A stretch of DNA of 64,000 nucleotides, taken from Triplophysa rosa (lineage: Eukaryota; Chordata; Actinopteri; Cypriniformes; Nemacheilidae). The notes under the pieces are model-generated. The model ran no database searches, was not told the DNA's origin, and saw only the letters and a list, made by a program, of their open reading frames with translations. Each line of letters begins with the position of its first letter. Position 1 is the first letter of the stretch. Shown piece by piece: positions 48,337 through 60,917 of the stretch. The stretch is from assembly GCF_024868665.1 (NCBI RefSeq), contig NC_079891.1:29838665-29902664 (forward strand), read 5' to 3'. A program made the position numbers and the translations under genes.

Positions 48337-48790
48337 GCCACGGGAAAACATTTTTGATACTACTTATAGGTGTGTGTTTAAGTAAAATGATTTTTGTTTC
48401 ATTCTATTACCTGGTCAAATATTTCTCCCAAATGACAACATGCAGAAAATTGAAATGGGACACACTAAACAAAAAATGCAATGTTTGCAGATCTTGAATA
48501 CTGCAAAGAAAACAAGTTCATATTTGTGTTTATATAACACGGGACTAATGTTTTACATTTATTTTAGTATCAGTTCAAAATATAAATATTTCAAGAAATA
48601 AGCCTGACTTTTATTCACAGCATTCGTGTGTCTTGGCATTCTCTCTGTCTTTCACATTGCTGTTGGGTGACTTTGTCATTCCTGAGGTTTGTTTCTGTTG
48701 GAATTCAACAGACACTGGAATTGAATTGCCACAATACAGAAATGAAGATTAAATGCAAAACTGGAGTGGTCTCTTAAATTTTTCCCCGGC
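48337..48790. mobile_element. Non-autonomous Tc1/mariner-like repeat, copy 2
   Basis: It shares TTTTTGTTTCATTCT, AATATTTCTCCCAAAT, TTCATATTT and GACTTTGTCATTCCTGAGG with the copy at 3387-4139 in the same order. The right end is CTGGAGTGGTCTCTTAAATT followed by TTTCCCCGGCTA. Non-coding. Confidence 0.58.
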
Positions 48791-50373
48791 TAGATTGCTA
48801 AAATCTGGAACCTTTTAATAATGTTTATGGGTAATAGGTTTGAAGTATGATTATTAAAGTTGACATGAATTACCTTTCACTTGTTGTGCGCCCTTCCACG
48901 GTATGATAAGACAGTAAAAAAAATGATAAAGTAATAACAATCATTGTTAACCATTAGCAATCATCATCATTTTTTCAACCATACTCTTCTGTGTGCTAAG
49001 ACATTTTAATTTGTGATAATTGTACTAAGGAGATGCACAGCGACAACACGTTTGATTTTTCTGATATTTTCAAATATCAGCTTTTTTTCCTTTTCAGAAT
49101 AAGATTTTAATCACGGTGCCAATAAGTCCACACAGCTCAACTAGGAAGTGAAGCTATCAGTAGCTTTGTGTCACCTGGCCTTTATCGTTGACTACGGCTC
49201 TTCGGAATACTGAAATACCTTTGGATGTTTGCGGCAGGTAACCTTCAGGTCACACCTTATCAGTCTGACTGTTATAACCCAGAGAAATCTAAACAGAGAG
49301 AGCGAGACGGATGACAGGAGGAGAAAGGACTAACGCTCGCCGTATTGATTTACTGCCACACGCGAGCACGCTGAATGTATTTCCCCTGGTTGTGCAGCCA
49401 TAGCTAATGAAAATAAGAGGAAATACAATTAGAGAAGTCCATGGGTCATTGAGAGCTGAGAGAGAGTGTGGACCACAGAATGGAGTTTGTATACAATGGG
49501 TTTGGACTCTGTGCAAATACAGTATATGAGTAAGTGTGATAATGAAAAGCCCAATTCTTCCTCACTTACTTGAATAAATAGTTCACTCACTGTCATGCTG
49601 TTTTCAACCCATGTGACTTGCTTTCTATAGACGAATGCAAAAAGGAGATGCTAGACAGAGTGTATGTGGAAATCTAGACCACTTCGTAAGATGTAAACAC
49701 TGGTCCTGAAGCATGTCCGGTTTCATATTTTATTTTGAAATCTTGCATATAATTACATTTTAAAGATATTCGTTTAACATTTTGATTTGGTTATAAAAGT
49801 TCTGTTGGTTGTATTTTGTTCAAACGTTTGTGTAGTGTGAAAAAACTGAAAAACTGACCAGCGTTGGGTCAACGTTGCTTACATTTTCCAAAGCGGTCAC
49901 GAGATTGGGTTCAACAAGAACGAGACCAGATTTTTAGACTTTTTTTAGGTCTTTTCAGATGTTTTTTAAGGTTATTCACATTAAAAACACAAAATGCAAA
50001 AATGTAGGCATTTTAAAATCGATTTTAACTTTATGTAACAAATTAAACTTCTATTTTAAGGAATTATATTTTGCAGTAATAAACAATATGTAAACACTGC
50101 AAAATGTTTTGCTTTTAGTAAAGAGCTGTGGTTGTTTTCTCTATATGCGTATTTACATAGAAAAACGGTGGGAAAGTAGCGCAGCTGGATGGAAAAATGT
50201 AGTTGTCTTTGAATGGCTGGGCCGGTCACTGTAGCTCACAGCATGCACATACTTTGTGCAGTTATTAGCGTGTTCTGTACATTAATGAAAACAGGTCGCA
50301 CCACAACAAAACATGTACTCTCACAAATGCTCCCAAATAGGGATATTTTGGCCGATAACCGATAACTCTTTAA

Positions 50374-50677
50374 AGGGATAGTTCACCCAAAAATGAAAAT
50401 TGTATCATCATTTACTCACCCTCAGGCTGTTCCAAACCTGTATAAATTACTTAACACAAACACAAACGAAGATATTTGGAAGAATTTCAGAAGCCAAACA
50501 GATCTCATCCCCCATTGACTGCCATAGGAAAAATAAATACTATGTTTGCTTACTGACATTCTTTCAGATATCTTCCTTGAGTTTAGCAGAACAAAGAAAA
50601 GTATACAGGTTTGTATCAATCTAAGGGTGAGTAAATGATGATAGAATCTTCGGTGAATTTTTGGGTGAACTGTCCCT
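50374..50677. mobile_element. TTAA MITE nested in the hAT element
   Basis: TTAA at 50370-50373 and 50678-50681. Ends AGGGATAGTTCACCC and GGGTGAACTGTCCCT. The interior has CAAACCTGTATAAATT and the mirrored GTATACAGGTTTG. It is the cleanest short copy of the family here. Confidence 0.92.
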
Positions 50678-50939
50678 TTAACATTGGAAGCTGATTACCG
50701 ATATATTGGCTGATATACAGTATCTAAATATGAATATAAAATTCCCTAAGGCTGAAACAAAATGCAAAAAGTGGACAACTGCTTTTATTTGAAAACATTC
50801 ACTGCAGAAAACAAGGTAACCGTTAGTTCTCTTTTTCCCTGAAAATCATGTACCAAGCCTTCTTTACACTAGTTAACGATTCTTCCACCTTCAAACTTTT
50901 CTGGTATATTTTTTATTTAATAAACAAATTATAGACGTT

Positions 50940-51270
50940 TGTAGCGAGGAAAGCGGGACGAGAGCCGTGGGGCAACGAGGCGGGGCCGGTGGCGTGAGTG
51001 ATAGTGGAAATCAGCTGTGCGCACACCGGTCCCGCATGTCTCACGGAGGAGATCGGGAGCATAAGAGGACGAGCGACAGGACTGCTGACGAGAGAGGACC
51101 GGGCCCGGACATGTGTTAAGTTTGTATTTATGTTCTTGTGGCCGGCAGTCGACCGTGAGGTGGCTGCCGGCCCTTTTATTTCCGTGTTATTGTTTGTTTA
51201 TTTTGATTAAAATATATTGAATGTTCGCCGGTTCCCGCCTCCTTCCTTACCTACTTTGAACTGTGTTACA
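50940..51270 (+). repeat. 5' LTR of the short LTR element
   Basis: It starts TGTAGCGAGG and ends AACTGTGTTACA (TG...CA borders). An inverted GTGGCCGGCAGTC / GTGGCTGCCGGCC stem lies around 51139-51174, before a T-rich segment with GATTAAAATATATTGAATG. The stem is a plausible R-region hairpin (inference). Confidence 0.8.
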
Positions 51271-51271
51271 T

Positions 51272-51289
51272 TGGTGCCGAAACCCGGGA
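51272..51289 (+). promoter_or_regulatory. Primer-binding site-like sequence
   Basis: TGGTGCCGAAACCCGGGA lies one base after the LTR. TGG is complementary to a tRNA CCA end, and the following bases look like a tRNA acceptor/T-arm complement. I do not assign the tRNA species. Confidence 0.7.
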
Positions 51290-51870
51290 GGAAGGAGGGA
51301 CATGCTGTCGAAGAGCCCTCGCCGCCGAGGGGCATGGCGGTGCTGAGGAGTTCGGAGGGACGTCCGCCAGCGGCTGCCCGAGGCGGTGGTGCTGGAGCAA
51401 GTATGCGTCGGCTGGGACGGAGAGCTCGCTGCCGTGCTCCTGGGTCGAGGTGGAGTGGCTGCCGTCCGAGAAGGAGCGGAGGAGTCGTGGCCGTTGCCCG
51501 TGGGCCGGAGCCTGCTGCCGTCCGCCATGAAGGGGAGGAGCGGGAGACGGCAGACTCGCTGCCGGCTGCCCTCAGCCGGAGGAGCCATCGCCGGCCGCCA
51601 GGGGGCGGAGGAGGATCGAGCCGTCCACCGAGCGTCCAGTACCACCACATGGCACCACGAGGAAGAGCCTCTCGGCTGGCTGAGGACCGAGCGACACATG
51701 AGTGTCGGGGAACCGGACCAAAATTTTTTTTTCTCTCGTCCCTGTCGCTCCTGGTGCTTCCGTCTCCGTTCTCTCGCCTCATCGGTGCATACCCCCAGGG
51801 GCTGTGGATGCCGAGACTGGCTCCCCGGGGGGGGAGTAAGCACAGTCTCGTTGGTACCCCCCAGCCTGTG

Positions 51871-51886
51871 AGGGGCGATGGGGGTA
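51871..51886 (+). promoter_or_regulatory. Polypurine tract-like sequence before the 3' LTR
   Basis: AGGGGCGATGGGGGTA directly precedes the TGTAGC start of the 3' LTR, the expected place for plus-strand priming. It contains pyrimidine interruptions, so the call is moderate. Confidence 0.5.
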
Positions 51887-51992
51887 TGTAGCAAGGAAGG
51901 CGGGACGAGAGCCGTGGGGCAATGAGGCGGGGCCGGTGGCATGAGTGAGTGATAGTGGAAATCAGCTGTTACAACGAAGGTGGGACGTTACA
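51887..51992 (+). repeat. 3' LTR, internally deleted
   Basis: The first 80 bases align with the 5' LTR, with four substitutions and a 4-base GAGT duplication. The sequence then jumps to a short GC-containing segment and ends GTTACA like the 5' LTR, so about 225 bases are missing. Three of the four substitutions are C-to-T or G-to-A changes at CpG sites of the 5' LTR. Confidence 0.7.
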
Positions 51993-54467
51993 ACGTTCTT
52001 CCAGAGCAACCCAGAAAAATGTTCTTAATAGCCACATGTCTAACAGGTCTCAAGACGGAAAGCATTCAGACATCAGTCTGATTCAAACAATATGCTTTAG
52101 TTCCTATAATTTACACATTCATACTGTATATACTGTACCTACATAATGTACCTACATCAACAATGTTTTGCTAATAGCAGTAAGTGAATGATCATGACAG
52201 AAAGACAGTACTGTACTGGAATTTAAGTGTGAGCAGCGTGCAGCTGAAGGAAGTTATCCAGATGAAATGATTTATCAGCTATAATATATCGGCCTAAATT
52301 TGATTATCTACCGTTATGGTAGATAATTTATCGTGCATCCCTACTCCCAAATATATTTTGAGGATGCACAGGTTAAATTTAGGGAGACTATGCGACTAAA
52401 ATGGTGGCAATTTCGATCCCTGCACTCCATCATGCCAATAAATCGAGGATATTGTGTTCTAGCGAGACCAGTCGGATATCGCGAGACATATCGGATATTG
52501 TGAGATCTCGTGCCACAAGATCTTATCACACCCCTGCTGTGATGTTATCCTAAAGACAATAACTTTATATTTTCATTTTGGTTCTCTCCAGTTTCTCTGA
52601 TTCGCTAATTGATTGTGTGGTGGTGTTTGATCGATTCAGTAGAGGGGTGACAGGAGGGAGTGAGGGGGAAATGAGATCACCGTCATTTTCTTTTTTGGTA
52701 AATGTAGATTCACAATAGATGATGGTACTGTGTAACGTTGTTATCAGCTGAACCACAGGACAGTGTTTGTCTGATCACTGTCAGCAGATGCAAGGTGATC
52801 CATCTTTGCCACGTACCGCATGACTAATGTATCACGCTTGTAACAAGTGTATTTATGTGCTGAAGGCTAGAGAGAGAGAGAGGAAGAGAGGGAACTGCTT
52901 GTCTTCCAGAATGCTCCACTGAAGCATACTGTTGTAGTACGGCAACCCCTGACCCTGCAAGAGTTTACAAGTGAATGCTTTTAGATCCAAGTCTTCAAGT
53001 CAACCGAGGGAGAGTTTTTGTCTTTATCACTGTGTTTCAAAATTAAGCATGCAGCCTTTTCACTTCTGCTCTTCTTTTTTCATTGTGCATCGATTGTGAA
53101 TTAGGGATGGACAGGATGGTTGATTAGACAAGTCCAAAAAAAAGGAAAAATCCAATCCAACATCAGTATGATAAAATAAAGAATGAACCTTTTTTTACAG
53201 AGAAGCACCACTCACCCATAAGGCAGACAGGGTACAGCCTGGTTAGATGGTCAGTCCAGGTCAATTATGTGACTCCAAATAACCAGATATGCAATTTGGA
53301 CTTTGGGGAAACAACATAACAATCAAAATGTAAAAACTGATTATGCATAAAGATAAATATAATTTTCTGAAAAATGTTCAGATTTGTCCTCAGGCCACTA
53401 TTTCATTTTAAAAGTGACTGTTTTGTGTTAGTGTGTATGAAGTGACTAATCCCCCCAAACCCCACCATTTCCACTAGGGGCGCTACATTGTTCAAACACT
53501 CCCCCCAGAAATGGATTGTTGCTCTTAATGTTGTCCCCCAGCACCCTGTGTGTATACATGTCACTTAAGTGGTGTTGCTTTAGGGTGGTTGTAAAGAGGC
53601 TTAGCCAGATAAACCTCTTTGTGGAATTATACGTGAGAAATATTCCTCACTCTACCACGGGCAAAGTAACTATATAAACAAAACAGTCTCTCGCTAAAAC
53701 GTTTTTTTTGGTGCCCATTCAGGTAATTTGATTATCAACCAACTTCCGTAAGTGATTCTAGACCAACAGCAACTCCGCTGCGAGTTTATAAATCCATTCA
53801 TAGTGTTTCGCTGCTCATAAATTGGTCTCTGATGCATGTTACAGTTCTCCAGGGTTAAATCACCGATTGTCTTGCTAGATTTGTGTTTGTAAGTGCGAGA
53901 AGGAGAGAGATGAAATGTTAGCAAAGACCCGGGGAGTACTTACACTGACTTATAGCTTATACCAGTGTTGTGTGCGATGTGTGTTCCCATTTAATGTTTT
54001 ACTACAAAATAGCTCCTCCGAGGGCAGAGCACAGTCAGGCTTATAGACACAAAGAATGAATAATCGTATATTCGGATGTATATGAATTCAAAGGTTAAGC
54101 GACAAGGGGGTAACCAAATATTACAGATTTTGGCGATTTCTGTGCCTATGGTGGTTATGGCCCAGAGCACATTTAAAACACAATTAAAACACATATGATG
54201 TGGCTGTATCCCAGTTTGCATACTGTCTGCATAACATATTATGCAAAATTAAGATTAGTGTGCAATATTCAGCACCATTGAAATTGGAGCCCAGGGTTAA
54301 ATTGCCCCAACCAGAAGCTTTAAACACATGCAGAGAAATTCAAGGTTTAAGATGTAGTTTTAAAATAAGTGTATGTAAATAGTATACACATATCTAAAAT
54401 ACTTGGTCAATTATGACACGTGATAAAAATATGTGTGTTATGACTGCTAAACTTTTACTTCACTTAA

Positions 54468-54857
54468 AAGGAACAGTTGACCCAAAAATGAAAATTCTGT
54501 CTTCATTTACTCACCCTCAAGTTGTTCCAAATATGTATAAATTTTGTTCTGATGAACACAGAGAAAGATATCTGGAAGAATGTTTGTACCAAAGAGTTCT
54601 TGGCCACCATTGACTTGCATAGTAGAAATCTTTTGTATATTTCGTTGTTCTGTTGAACACAAAAGAAGATATTTTGAAGAATGTAACAGTTCTGGGGCAC
54701 TTTTGAGTGCCAATGGTGGCCAAGAATTTTCTGGTTACATTCTTCCCAATACTGTATTTTTCTAGGTGTATATCAGAAAAAAGAAATGTATAAAGATTTG
54801 GAACAACTCGATGGTGAGTAAATGTTTTTAATTTTTATTTTGGGGTAAACTCTCCCT
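54468..54857. mobile_element. TTAA MITE, longer variant
   Basis: TTAA at 54464-54467 and 54858-54861. Ends AAGGAACAGTTGACCC and GGGGTAAACTCTCCCT. The interior has inverted CTTGGCCACCATTGAC and GCCAATGGTGGCCAAG arms and an extra AACACAAAAGAAGATATTTTG block, so it may be a composite of two subfamily variants. Confidence 0.83.
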
Positions 54858-57045
54858 TTAATAAAACTGTATTAACTCATTATGTGAATTTGTTAATTTA
54901 TTTTGTAAGTAGCAATATAATAAGCAGAATAATGTACAATAATGTCCGACTGACTGTACATTATCTTTACTTAATAAACAAATGAACGAAATCGTCTTAG
55001 TTTAGACTTAAACCTATGTACTTTCTGCATAATAGAAAAACGCTAAATGAATGCAGTCTTTGTCTCTGTTAGCTAAGAGGAAAGTGGGATATCATTTGAA
55101 TATAATTTGTGTTTATGTCCGGAATGCTTGAAGGCTGAAATATTCTTAGGCCGTGGATGTGCAGGAGTGTGAAAGTCCCTGTAGGTACATGGCCACAGAT
55201 GTGTCTTCACTCTTGAAGTCGCTGAGGGCCTCGCGTGTCTATTTGTGTACTTCTGAGTCTGTTTGTTTGCTTAGGGGCTTCATGCGAAACACAGGTGTGT
55301 ATTTTTATTAAATTGCAGTAATTTAAGGACAGAGAACATACCTCTAGGCCTCCTTCTAGCACCACCTCACGTCCCAACATAACACACACACATACCTGGA
55401 ACATTTTTAATTGTGAAACGCCTCACCTTACTTTGTTAATTTTCCCCTTTTAGGTAAACATAAGTAAACAGCAGCTAATTTCTTTCATGCCCCTGAGACT
55501 GTTGTATTTTCTTATACATAACTGATTTCATTTGTAAATAATTAAAGGTAAAGTTTTAATAGATTACACAAAGTAAACTGTTCTAGAGAATTATTCATCA
55601 CTCTTTATTTGGTTTGCTGCTGATCTATAGATGGTAGGAAGTTTTATAAGAGCTTTAAAGAACATATCAAGTGTTTCTCTTAACTACAAATTGAGGATCA
55701 TAAAATTTGTTTGTATGAATTGTGTGCTGTATTAAATGAATGGTATACAAAAAATTTTTTTGTCAAAAGCTGTTCTTCTCTGTATATTGAAAGTAAATGG
55801 TGACCATGGCTGTTAAATAACATTTTTGAATGCTTTTGAATCAAGTTGCATGGATTATTTTAAGGATGCTTTTATCTCATAGTCTGAGTTTAACAGCACC
55901 AGTGTCCATTTACATTTATTTTATGGATTATCGTCATCTTTATCGTCATCTTATTTTGTGTTTCACGGAAAAGAGTGAAAAAAATCGATGACAATTTTCA
56001 TTTTTGCATAAAATATTTTCAGATCATGTGTGCCATCCCAAATGATAAAGTTCCAATTGTTCCTGTATTGAAGTACTTGAAAAAGTCTCTATGGCAGACC
56101 TCTTAGCTTTAAACAGGATCAGCAGGATACATATGTATTACAGAAATAGTCATTTTAGGAATTATGCTAGACAGTTTGTTCATGTCTTAAATTTGGGCAC
56201 ACAATCTCCCCAAAAGATTTGACCCAGGCTTAGAGTTGGCTAAACGGGGGACACCGTGAAACCGTGGAATTGCTGGTTTTGAAATGGCCCACTGGACAAA
56301 TTATTTGTGTAATCTATTACAAAAACCCTTCAACATTATAAGTGAAGAAAAGGGCTTATCTGTGTGTGTGATACCATCCATCTGGCATCTTTTGGTTTTT
56401 ATCAGAGATCGGATTGTAAGGCCTGATGTACACCATGTAAAAACATTCGACTTGTGATACGATCTACCATTGGTAAATGGGGTCAGATGTATTTTGGAAG
56501 TAAATTATGACTTGTTCACAATGGATACTACATTACATGTAAAGTGTAAGCGCTATTTTTCCTGGTAAGGTTCCTGTTGTGTAAACGTCCTGTTATAGTT
56601 GAAAATTGTAAAAGAAAATCGTACGCGTCAAGTAAATTCGTGAGGTCTTTATATATGCTCGTTGTTGTTGAATGGGTTTAATGGAGCAGAAATCAGCGGA
56701 GTTAAAAAAATGTTACTCCTGCACTCATGATACAGTTATTAGAGTTAATTAGTATCATAAATGGCTCCTTTTATCTCAAAGGGAAAGAGAGAGAGATGCT
56801 CTCCATCTGCCAGCTTGAGAGTTTTTCCGCTCTCGTTGCACTAGGAATTGCACATATGGACTCAGGTGAGTGTTGTTTTCTAGTACATAAAGCTGAAAAT
56901 AACCATAGGAACATTTTCTCTCATTCTCTCTCTTTCTTTAATTTCCACAGTCTCTGAGAGACCCCTCTATGTGTGCTGTTTTCTGTTCTTTATGCATGTC
57001 TAGATATGTACTTGAACCTGACCCGTCAGACAAGCTCAGTCTTAA

Positions 57046-57284
57046 AGGAACAGTTCATCTAAAAGTGATACAGTTCGTCCTCAGGTTGTTCTAAACCATG
57101 AAAGGAAATTGAAGGAAAAGGAATTGAAGGCCGCAAGACCGCTAATCCACACGAGGTGTGCCATTCGTGATATTTGTGTCTGTGTTTAGATACTTCAAAA
57201 TTCCTGCAAAGAGGTGTTGGAACAAAATGTAAACGAATGTGAGTAAATAATGACAGAAATTTCATTTATGGGGGAACTGTACCT
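57046..57284. mobile_element. TTAA MITE, diverged
   Basis: TTAA at 57042-57045 and 57285-57288. Ends AGGAACAGTTCATC and GGGGGAACTGTACCT, with GAGTAAATAATGACAGAAAT near the right terminus. The interior is more diverged than in other copies. Confidence 0.8.
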
Positions 57285-57865
57285 TTAAGTGCTCACAGTT
57301 CTACACCTCTGTTCCTATCGGATAGCAGGTGTTCAACTATTCTCTTACCTTTTTCCTTACTTATTTCCCTCTTATTTCTCTTGCATCTTCTCTTTTGCTA
57401 CAACAAAGGGAAATAAGAGAAGCTCTCCTGCTTTTATGAAGAATATCCTTCATCATGTGAATCAAACACGACCTTGTCCCTGATTGTGCTTCCGCGGGTC
57501 TCTCATGACTGGCTTTACACGGGGGAACAGACATCACGTCTTTAGTGGCTCTTTTAACTCTAGAGTTAGTGAAGTGTTGTTATTTCAGTTTGTCAGCTTA
57601 GGAATAAAAAGGTGAACATTTACAAGGGCAAAAGTTTAATAGCACTCTTTGAAATTTGAATATTTGCATAGATTTGTGTTGTTCTGTGAATATTATTCAT
57701 TGTTATTGGAATATTTTATTTTCTGTCCCAGTTTAACGTGCAGTGTGTTGTTTAGCATCACAAGTGGCACAGACACTGCACATTTTACCTTTAAGAACTA
57801 CATACATGTAAACCTGCTCTACACTTAGCATTGTTTAAACATTTTGCTACTTGTTTTCACTAAAA

Positions 57866-58620
57866 CAGGGGTTCCCAAAGTAAGGATCGGGACCCCCCGG
57901 GGGGTGGCAAGGCCGCGAGGGTGGGGTCGCAAGATGATTTCCAGAAATATTTTTTGAATTCTTGGAATAGCGTATTTAATCAATAAGTGTAACAAAACAT
58001 AAAAATAGTAGTTAAGTTAAAAATTAAACCATGCAAATAAAAAGCCGTCAGCCTTTGGAATTTCCTCCCCCTCGATCGTGACCCCTGAGGTGATTACGTC
58101 ACATTAGCAACCGCGTTAGGTGAGGTGCAGCAAGTCACTTTACAGCACCACGTTAAACATTCCCATATGTGCACGCAGATTATTTTTAGGATATTTTTAT
58201 TTGTCGAAATGAATCGTTTGTTAATATCGACCAAAGACAACACAGGGAGGCCAGCGGAGGAGGGCGGAGAAGCGCCGCAGACAGAAAGGCCATCGTCCTC
58301 AGGTACGAAAGGAGGCCTGCGTTTGCATAAAGAGGACATCCATCAGCACTCGAATCAGTTTGATGAAATTTGACCATCTGTAGTAATAGTTAATGGTTTA
58401 TGTATAACAACAAGTAAAATAATGAGTAAATAACTATAAAGTCATTTTATGTTAGACTGTGTACTTTTGTGTTTTCATCATGTGCTTTTGTATAGACCTA
58501 ATTAGCGCTTGTGCGCAGTTGTGTGCAATGTTTGTATACTTTAGCCTCCTCCGAGGATAGTGGCGGTCTCGAGGCAGTGTTATTTTGGGGGTCGCGGGCT
58601 GAAAAGTTTGGGAACCCCTG
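57866..58620 (+). mobile_element. hAT element with a transposase N-terminal remnant
   Basis: Inverted ends CAGGGGTTCCCAAAGT and AGTTTGGGAACCCCTG, with a perfect 8-bp duplication CACTAAAA at 57858-57865 and 58621-58628. Subterminal GGGTCGC / GGTCGCGGG motifs are also inverted. It carries a short open frame (58209-58373) that looks like the start of a hAT transposase; the rest is deleted. Confidence 0.9.
58209..58373 (+). pseudogene. Possible hAT transposase N-terminus remnant
   Basis: 54 codons begin MNRLLISTKD and contain TERPSSSGTKGG, a Ser-rich stretch like the one preceding the BED zinc finger in ZBED5/Charlie-like hAT transposases. No zinc-finger Cys/His pair, catalytic region or dimerisation domain remains. 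Its position just inside a hAT element with intact ends supports the reading, but similarity is by eye only. A GTACG after the SSSG-coding part could be an old donor. Confidence 0.35.
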
Positions 58621-60605
58621 CACTAAAACAACAAGCCTACATGAGAGAGACATGAGAGGCATGTCTTACCGATTGTTTCAGACAGGTTAATAATACCGGT
58701 TTGTGGCTAATCGTATAAATCAAGCCGGCAGGTCTGGTGCCATCATGACTAAATTACTGTTCGCCTGATTTCTCTTCTGCATTTTTCAGATGGTTTGAAA
58801 ACGACAGGCCTTTTAATTGCCATCTTTCATAAGCCTCATTTTTCAGACGTCCCTTTGTGCTTTTCTGAACGGAACGTCAAGGAAATTCTGGCTGATTGAG
58901 CAGGTGCGCTCTCATATCCGCTGGTCGCTTCTGTCCAAATGATCATTTAGACTTTTCATGCCTAATATTCTCTGTCTCATTAATGAAATTTCTGCCCATT
59001 GGGCTGAACGCTGCAGGCATCTAACAGATTCCAGTTTGTTTTTACTTATGATATGGTTGAAATATGAAGTGTGTCGTTTTTTAATTGCTAAAATGCTTTC
59101 TGCTTAGTTTAATGTGTTAAACTAAGGCATCTGTAGGTTGGCTTTTATAGCTCAGGAGTTTTTGTTTATGGAATTGAAGAACTCAAATAATTGAATGTAA
59201 CTAAAAAAAAACTGTAACCTCTGCAACTTTAGAGAATCACTCATATGTCACTTTTTTCAGATGAGACATGTAAGAAACAGAAGACTTGTAAACCAATGTC
59301 TCTGTTTAATTTCACTTCTGTCAAGGAGACACAATTGAGATATTAAAGAGATTTCAGATTTTTTGTGGACAATAAAAAGCAGACATCACAAATGTACCCT
59401 CAACTCTAAGACTTACACAACTCTTCTCCATTAAGCAGTTCCCCCTTTCTTTTACACCCGCCTTTGAGTTTAATGATCTCGAGTTCCCTCTACCTTTCCA
59501 TTTCTGCCGTCGTCTGTCCATCAGCTCCAGGCCTTTGACTGCCTGTCTGATTCACTTGTCTGATTAGCTTGTGCACTATTATCGCTTGCATGCAAAGGCC
59601 AATTTCCTCATGCCTGTTGCTTCATTACGCACTGTCGCACACACATAGACACCGGAACCAATAATGGACCCGGACATGCACAAACACCCGATATTACACG
59701 CCCGACATGCACAAAGCTACTTATTCGTTTTACATCACGCATGCTGAATCACACTATTATTCGCTCTCGGGACTAATTATCGGCGCCGGATGTTATTTAC
59801 CTGGGCTGGAAAAGCACTAACATGCATGTGCTTGTTTCTTTAAGTAAAAGACTTTGTTACACTTGCAACCTGTAGAGAGAGTGATGTGACTGGGATGAAA
59901 ATAGAGTGAATAGACACAAGAAATCTTTACAAGTATTGTTTTCTGTATTTGCAAGTGTTAAACCCCTCAACGAGAGTGTCTTTTTCAAGTTATGTTTTAC
60001 TTGTTCTCTTCGTCCCTGCTTCATTTAAATCACTCCTTACAGACTGTTGTCAGAAAAGATGTCGGGTCTAGGTTTACATATGTGCTGGGAGCAGTCCAAG
60101 GGTCAGGGTTTGGATGGACAACGTGGCCTGGTCAGCACCTTCTGGTTGATTATAATTATACCATCTGGCTACAAATAGCCTCTACTCGATTACCGTCCAA
60201 AAGCAGGCGGCACATGTCAGCGCCATCAATGCATCGCTTTGGAAGTGGACAGTTCTTGACAAATAAATAAAGACACTGAGAACACCCATTTCATGCTTCT
60301 AAAACCATTTCACTTGCTTATCAATGTAGGCGTGGTTTATATTTATCCAGCTTCCCTTTCCTGTCTTACATCAAGAGCCCAAACTTAGCGTCATGCACTC
60401 ACAATCACAGCATCACACAATGCGATTCCCCGTTCGGGCCAGACAGCATGTCTTGGATGGTTTGGTTGGGTAAAATATAGCCGAACGATTCGAGATGATG
60501 GCAGGAATCAGGCAGTTTTGGGTTGTAATTGGCATCAGTGTGCCAGTAGAGCGGATGAGATGCGGATGGGTCTTCATGCATGAAATTAGCCACAGTGTTA
60601 GCAGC

Positions 60606-60697
60606 CCCTGTCATCAGGAAGCGTTAAGCATTAACCTCAGTGGTGGCAGGCCCACTCATCAGGAAACATTAGACATTAGCTTCACCACTAACTGCCA
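60606..60697. repeat. Two-unit degenerate tandem repeat (about 45 bp)
   Basis: The units share TCATCAGGAA, then GCGTTAAGCATTAACC versus ACATTAGACATTAGCT, and a trailing GTGGTGGCAGG / ACCACTAACTGCC. Two copies only. Confidence 0.4.
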
Positions 60698-60917
60698 AAT
60701 TCATTACATAATTTGAGTCGCCACTGCTCTAGCTTCTTACAGTTAAGCAACAGTTCACGTCTTTCCCTATATGAGTTTGAGCTGTCTACTGTAAGTGCAT
60801 ACTTAAGTACCAGAGGAGCTTAGCTGTAAACTTTTTCAAATAATCTAGAATCACAATTTATTTATAAAGACTTACTTCAAGAAAATATGGCCATGGTTCA
60901 ACTAGCACAGTCATCCC

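Larger units (their letters stand above)
50940..51992 (+). mobile_element. Short non-autonomous LTR retrotransposon (TRIM-like), GC-rich
   Basis: A 331-bp 5' LTR (50940-51270, TGTAGC...GTTACA) is followed one base later by a primer-binding-like site. Then come about 600 bp of GC-rich interior, a purine tract, and a shortened 3' LTR (51887-51992). Target duplication ACGTT is at 50935-50939 and 51993-51997. No gag, protease, reverse transcriptase or integrase is recognisable. The long frames on both strands (for example 51217-51891 and 51207-51782) reflect high GC rather than protein selection. Replication would have required proteins supplied by another element. Confidence 0.85.
50338..52343. 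mobile_element. hAT element hosting two younger insertions
   Basis: Ends TAGGGATATTTTGGCCGATA and TTTATCGTGCATCCCTA are inverted in the TAGGGATGCA style, with a perfect 8-bp duplication CTCCCAAA at 50330-50337 and 52344-52351. It contains a TTAA MITE (50374-50677) and an LTR element (50940-51992). About 650 bp of hAT sequence remains with GATA/TATC-rich subterminal repeats and no transposase. Confidence 0.87.

Noticed and set aside
51207..51942. Overlapping 160-231-codon frames on both strands
   Set aside because: They lie in a GC-rich LTR element interior; frames are open in several phases because stop codons are rare, and no gag/pol motif is visible.
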